Positions 62,261 to 64,000 of a stretch of DNA of 64,000 nt are shown here, piece by piece. The notes beneath the pieces were generated by a model. It was not told the DNA's origin, ran no database searches, and saw nothing but the letters and a program-made list of their open reading frames with translations. The DNA is from Gelatoporia subvermispora B (Eukaryota > Basidiomycota > Agaricomycetes > Polyporales > Gelatoporiaceae): the NCBI GenBank assembly GCA_000320605.2, contig KB445792.1, positions 301,349 to 365,348 of the forward strand. The letters run 5' to 3'. The translations under genes were made by a program, and so were the position numbers. The number at the start of each line of letters is the position of its first letter. The stretch's first letter is position 1.

Positions 62261-64000
62261 TCACCGCCGGGGCGACGGGGGGTACTTCTCCGCGGCGCGG
62301 TCGAACCCGAGGGGGTACGACGAGAGGTCGCTCGTGAGCGCGAGCGTGTCAAGGCTCGCACGCTGGCGCCCGTGGAACGCGCTCGGCGGCGAGGAGCCGG
62401 GAGGGGGGTCGCTGGGCACGGCGCCCGAGTCGATCTGGAAGGGGAACGACCCGAGGCCCGTCGAGAACGCGGACGACTGCGACGCGATGGACATGCCCAG
62501 CGTCTTGCGCGACGGCGGCGGCGTGAGCGGGTCCGCCGCGGGCTCGGGGGCGCGTTCGGGCTCGGGCACGTGAGGGACGGGGGTCGTGGGCGCGGGCGTG
62601 CTGGGCGCGTTTGCGAAGGACTGCTGGGCGAGCGGCGAGCGCGGCGGCGTGCGGATGGGGCGGTTCGAGATGGGCGAGGGCGGGACGAAGGGGAAGCTCT
62701 CGAGGATCGAGTCCGCACGGGTCGAGGTGGAGAGTACGGACGACACGCTTACGCGGCTGTCCCGTGCGAGCTCCGCGAGCGCCCTCTGCTGCTGCTGCTG
62801 CATCGTGCTACCGGGCGCGGCGCCAGGGGCGCTCGCGACGGGCGGGGTGACGAGGCGGCCGGACGTCATGCGGTACGGCGAGCGCGGGAGGGACGTGATC
62901 GTGTGCGCGGGCGAAGGCGCCGCGCCGAGCTGATCGAGCCCGACGTGCACGCGCGTCGCGTTCACGATGCCCGCGCCGATGATCGAGCCCGCCTGCGTGG
63001 AGATACTTGACGGGCGGCTGCTCCCCTCATTGGCCCACGGCCGGCGCGGATCCCCGAGCTCCTCGTTGGCCGCAGGCCGCGGGGATCGTCCTGGACTCCC
63101 GAACGTCGAGTGGCTGGGCGCGGGCGAGTGCGAGCCGGCATCCGACGCGTGCTCGTCGCCGAACGGATCGTTCCGCTCGCTCCCCGTGATTGCCACTTCC
63201 TGCACGACATCTGACGGGCCGAAGCTGGACGCAGCCAGGGGCGAGCGCATAGGTGCGCGAATGGGGGGCGGGCGGAGGCCCTCGGCCACGCCGGAGGCGG
63301 ACGGGCCGGAGGGAGCGCGGATGACCTCCGCCTTGACGACGCCGAGGACCTGCTTGACGGCGCCGCGCGTGGGCGTGATGATGACCGGAGCCTCGCCGAG
63401 GAGGTCGCTGGCGTACGAGCCGGTGGTCATGTACGACGCGCGGTTGGGGTTAGCCCCGGGCGCTGCGCTGGAAGGCTGACCGAGCGGCTCGAGGTGGATG
63501 TCGGGCGTGCGCACGGGCCGCATGGGGCCATAGCCAGACGACGCGCCAGACGCAGCGGCGATGCGTGGGGAGGGCGCGACGAGCGCGATTGGGATGACGT
63601 TGGACTGGTTTCCCGTGTCGGTCGTCTGGATCGAGTGCGAGTCGCCGAAGGGGTTCGACTGCACGCTCGCGCGGGGATTCGATGCGTGTCCCTGCGTCGC
63701 CTGCGCAGAGGTGGCCGCGGTCTGCGCTTCCGCCTCGCCGCTTGTCGAGGCGTACGACGCAGAGTGCGGGGGAGGGGGAGACGGCGGCTTCTCGTTGGGA
63801 TCCGGTCGGTTGAGCACGTCCTCCGCGCGCGCAGGGGAATCGGGTTTGGCATCCGCCTCCTCCGCAAGGCGCTTTTGGCGCTGACGGCGACGGTAGAAGA
63901 TGAAGCCTGCTACGGCGATACCGAGGGCGAGGATGACCGCCACGACTGCTCCGGCGACAGCGCCAGAAGAGACGCCACCGGAGCTGCCGCCAGAGGAGCC
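62261..64000 (-). CDS. Membrane segment and cytoplasmic tail of a single-pass surface protein (partial)
   Basis: Only the 3' part is in the window; the frame is open through the right edge. The visible start is a Gly/Ser stretch (GSSGGSSGGVSSG), then a membrane span AVVAVILALGIAVAGFIFY followed at once by the stop-transfer cluster RRRQRQKRLAEEA. This is the layout of a type I membrane protein with its N-terminal domain outside. The tail of about 540 residues is Pro/Ser/Ala-rich and has a run of five Gln (from CTG repeats near 62785), with motifs such as PTRGAVKQVLGVVKAEVIRA. It ends EKYPPSPRR before TGA (complement 62261-62263). A cell-wall or polarity sensor of the Wsc, Mid2 or Axl2 kind would fit the shape, but the outer domain that would decide this lies outside. 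Confidence 0.7.
   Translation of the reverse strand, partial: GSSGGSSGGVSSGAVAGAVVAVILALGIAVAGFIFYRRRQRQKRLAEEADAKPDSPARAEDVLNRPDPNEKPPSPPPPHSASYASTSGEAEAQTAATSAQATQGHASNPRASVQSNPFGDSHSIQTTDTGNQSNVIPIALVAPSPRIAAASGASSGYGPMRPVRTPDIHLEPLGQPSSAAPGANPNRASYMTTGSYASDLLGEAPVIITPTRGAVKQVLGVVKAEVIRAPSGPSASGVAEGLRPPPIRAPMRSPLAASSFGPSDVVQEVAITGSERNDPFGDEHASDAGSHSPAPSHSTFGSPGRSPRPAANEELGDPRRPWANEGSSRPSSISTQAGSIIGAGIVNATRVHVGLDQLGAAPSPAHTITSLPRSPYRMTSGRLVTPPVASAPGAAPGSTMQQQQQRALAELARDSRVSVSSVLSTSTRADSILESFPFVPPSPISNRPIRTPPRSPLAQQSFANAPSTPAPTTPVPHVPEPERAPEPAADPLTPPPSRKTLGMSIASQSSAFSTGLGSFPFQIDSGAVPSDPPPGSSPPSAFHGRQRASLDTLALTSDLSSYPLGFDRAAEKYPPSPRR

Overview
This window is a piece of a filamentous basidiomycete genome, most likely an Agaricomycete of the polypore kind. 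Genes are dense and carry many short introns, mostly about 45-75 bases with GT..AG borders. They lie on both strands with short divergent promoters and tight convergent 3' ends. Two protein families expanded in mushroom-forming fungi, DUF7918 and DUF6533, are present beside conserved eukaryotic housekeeping genes. No rRNA, tRNA, CRISPR or bacterial-type operon was seen. Family names come from reading spliced translations by eye; no database search was run. Exon borders are inferred from reading frame, splice consensus and family resemblance.

Layout. At the left edge is the 5' end of a minus-strand gene with a coiled-coil repeat. About 3 kb of gene-poor DNA follows, holding a candidate non-autonomous inverted-repeat element. 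Then comes a 10-kb neurofibromin/Ira-type RasGAP (plus), convergent with eIF3b (minus). Next are a DUF7918 nuclear-type protein (minus), a second short inverted-repeat element, and an EVE/THYN1 protein (minus). The EVE gene is divergent from PP4 regulatory subunit 3 (plus). A Whi3-type RNA-binding protein (minus) follows.

A second DUF7918 gene (plus) meets acyl-protein thioesterase (minus), which shares a divergent promoter with the tRNA methyltransferase Trm10 (plus). Trm10 ends 35 bases from the stop of NDUFAF5 (minus). NDUFAF5 is divergent from a long Gln/Ser/Pro-rich protein with three C2H2 zinc fingers (plus). A histone-fold protein with a long disordered tail (plus) comes next, then the RNA polymerase I second-largest subunit (minus), divergent from a Nup98-type nucleoporin (plus).

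The right quarter is looser. It has a 3.1-kb gene-poor stretch containing a degraded DUF6533-like fragment, a PAP2/Aur1-like membrane enzyme (plus), an intact DUF6533 multi-span membrane protein (plus), and the cytoplasmic tail of a single-pass membrane protein running off the right edge (minus).

How the genes relate. Most are unlinked housekeeping functions: translation initiation, rRNA transcription, tRNA modification, nuclear transport and complex I assembly. The RasGAP, the thioesterase (its family removes palmitate from Ras-like proteins) and Whi3 (whose yeast relative acts at G1 and in cAMP/Ras-dependent growth) could touch one signalling network, but the sequence gives no evidence that they are co-regulated. 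The best leads for something new are the histone-fold orphan, the triple-finger protein, the two inverted-repeat elements, the possible 2-base micro-exon in the DUF6533 gene, and the alternative N-termini of the EVE and thioesterase proteins.
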